The notes under the pieces are model-generated. The model ran no database searches. It was given only the letters and a program-made list of their open reading frames with translations, and had not been told where the DNA came from. Of a stretch of DNA of 64,000 nucleotides, positions 62,849 through 64,000 are shown one piece after another. Each line of letters begins with the position of its first letter. Position 1 is the first letter of the stretch. The translations under genes were made by a program, and so were the position numbers. Origin of the DNA: Viridibacillus arvi (GTDB taxonomy: Bacteria; Bacillota; Bacilli; Bacillales_A; Planococcaceae); NCBI RefSeq assembly GCF_001274945.1, contig NZ_LILB01000005.1, forward strand, positions 81,296-145,295. The letters run 5' to 3'.

Positions 62849-63578
62849 TTATGGTCACACCCCTTTTCTTACAAACAAATTAAGTGTACGAATAGTAGAT
62901 TCACGTTTTTTGGATAATAAATCAGAAGGCTATTCTTTAATTTCAAGAAGGAATAGTCTACAACAGCAACCAACCTTGAAAATTAAATTATTGAAAAATC
63001 AGACTATTCCGCTATTTGTATATACTTTACTAAGTTCACTTTATAAAGTCAATAATAATAATTGCATTTATCCTATTATATTTATTTGTAGAATTCTAGT
63101 GTTAATATTACTGTATAGTCATAAGCTAGCTACCTCCTTATAAAATAAAGAAGTATAATGAACGCAACAACCAGCGTATACCTTTTATCAGAATCAATTT
63201 GTTAGTTATTAATCCAACTATTACATCCTAGAAAAATTCAATTGGCTTCAAAAGCCTTCAAAGCTTTTGAAGAAAACTTAAACTCTTATTCCTTTGTCTA
63301 AATTATACTCTGCCCATTTCTTTGCTTCGTTTTCAATCGCTCTGTTTTGCCACTCGAAACATCCGCAAACCTTACAATGACTATCCATGTACGTGTTGTT
63401 ACCACGTCTCTTTTGATAGATTGTTTCCTCCTTTAGTAAGGAATGGATATCTGATGACGAGTTTTTTGTCACCGAATCTGAAATTTAGGAGAATAATAAA
63501 CTCTTTCATCAATTGAAAAAAAGAACTTCGAATAAAAAAACATAGGGAGATTTTAGTCTCCCTATGTTTTCATTCATA
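62849..63578. other. Gene-poor region at the deletion junction
   Basis: This AT-rich stretch of about 730 bp has no recognised gene. A palindrome CTTCAAAAGC-CTTCAAA-GCTTTTGAAG lies at 63246-63272 but lacks a T-run. A minus-strand 64-codon frame (63278-63472) with CKVCGC could be a small zinc-binding protein, but it has no ribosome site. A terminator for the next gene lies at 63538-63577. Confidence 0.4.
63538..63577 (-). terminator. Terminator after the short basic protein gene
   Basis: AACATAGGGAGA-CTAAAAT-CTCCCTATGTT on the minus strand is a strong stem followed by TTTTTTA. Confidence 0.8.
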
Positions 63579-63728
63579 TTATTTATCTGTTTGTTTTTGC
63601 TTTTTTTTCAAATACTCCGCACGTATTTTTTCAAGTTGCTGCTTTTTATCAAATTTGGCAGGTTTAAGTTTTTCATGATACTTTGCCACAGCCACCTGAC
63701 CTTTGGTATCCAATTGATATTTCCCCAC
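63579..63728 (-). CDS. Short basic protein of unknown function (49 residues)
   Basis: The frame begins at GTG 63728, 5-6 bp after AGGTGA; another GTG three codons upstream overlaps that site. It reads MGKYQLDTKGQVAVAKYHEK then LKPAKFDKKQQLEKIRAEYL and ends in a Lys-rich tail (KKKQKQTDK). The composition is strongly basic and helical, with no signal peptide or membrane segment. A dedicated terminator follows directly. It resembles short conserved proteins of Bacillales from memory, but no function is known. Confidence 0.65.
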   Translation of the reverse strand: MGKYQLDTKGQVAVAKYHEKLKPAKFDKKQQLEKIRAEYLKKKQKQTDK

Positions 63729-64000
63729 TTTGTTCACCTACTTTTCTTGTCTTTAAAGAGAATCTATTCAACAAATATAATATACCTTATTTTACTGAAG
63801 TAAACCTTTTTACTTTATTAGTATACTGCCTAACCTTGCATATATCAGTAAAAACTTAGTAAAATAATTCATAGCCAAATGGTATTCATTATACTTATCT
63901 TTACGACCTTAAATTTGCTGATTCATTTTAAAGTCATCAATCAAGTCGCTAATTTTAACTAAAACAAAAAACCTCTTCCAGTTATTTGTTATAAATAACT
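63729..64000. other. AT-rich right edge without recognised genes
   Basis: No open frame or RNA gene was supported. The last 35 bp contain AAAAAACCTCTTCCAGTTAT, which may be one side of a terminator cut by the window edge. Confidence 0.3.

Noticed and set aside
63278-63472. A 64-residue minus-strand frame with CKVCGC
   Set aside because: It might be a small zinc protein, but the GTG start lacks a ribosome site and no terminator or family match supports it.

Overview
The window looks like chromosome from a low-GC Gram-positive of the order Bacillales, most like a Lysinibacillus/Solibacillus-type member of the Planococcaceae. This is inferred from AT-rich composition, strong AGGAGG-like ribosome sites with frequent TTG/GTG starts, Bacillus-type families (PucR, RocB, IolA/MmsA-like, MocR, YfmQ-like, DUF2339, DUF3817) and Firmicutes lipobox lipoproteins. 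No 16S gene is present to settle the genus.

Layout. 1-4.8 kb: a DHA2 multidrug exporter (cut by the left edge) divergent from a MarR regulator, two small lipoproteins, an EamA transporter and a PTS EIIC-like permease. 4.94-5.31 kb: an 18-unit tandem repeat (unit about 21 bp, core AGTAGCG). 5.4-21.1 kb: a catabolic block. An omega-aminotransferase and a CoA-acylating semialdehyde dehydrogenase diverge from a PucR regulator. Next to them lies a ten-gene operon on the minus strand: M20 amidohydrolase, tartrate/isopropylmalate-type dehydrogenase, SDR, aldehyde dehydrogenase, a full Opp/Dpp peptide ABC transporter and a P1 (DmpA/NylC-type) self-processing peptidase. Together they look like uptake and breakdown of a peptide or amide releasing an omega-amino acid such as beta-alanine. 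21.4-26.6 kb: a TetR/ABC-2 permease pair, a MerR regulator with a textbook 19-bp-spacer MerR promoter in front of a CPBP protease, and a LysR regulator. 26.9-28.1 kb: an overlapping pair encoding an AbrB/zinc-ribbon protein and a Rad52-like protein. 28.6-36.7 kb: a CHASE3-like chemoreceptor, a large DUF2339 membrane protein, and an MHS transporter/acyl-CoA ligase pair divergent from a TetR regulator.

36.9-37.2 kb: four tRNA genes (Gly, Ser, fMet, Phe in transcription order). 37.8-43.4 kb: an arginine/methylarginine operon (two different arginine-deiminase-superfamily hydrolases, an amino acid permease, a RocB-like peptidase) divergent from an IclR regulator over a 19-bp palindrome. 43.5-44.1 kb: a decayed IS1182-type element. 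44.1-49.8 kb: DUF3817 and DUF2231 membrane proteins, a two-component system, a stalk-domain secreted protein, a MazG-like pyrophosphohydrolase and an AmiS/UreI channel. 50.26-51.70 kb: an IS150-group element whose orfB carries a frameshift.

52.4-56.9 kb: a group II PLP decarboxylase, then an unusual four-gene operon (tiny membrane protein, STAS-like protein, GNAT acetyltransferase, sensor-less chemoreceptor). 57-64 kb is decayed: an HTH-only fragment of a DeoR/SorC regulator, a YfmQ-like protein, a MocR regulator, a fragment of qoxA, a stub of a second IS150-like element, an LplA-type binding protein with only the tail of its permease, and one short conserved-looking basic protein at the right end.
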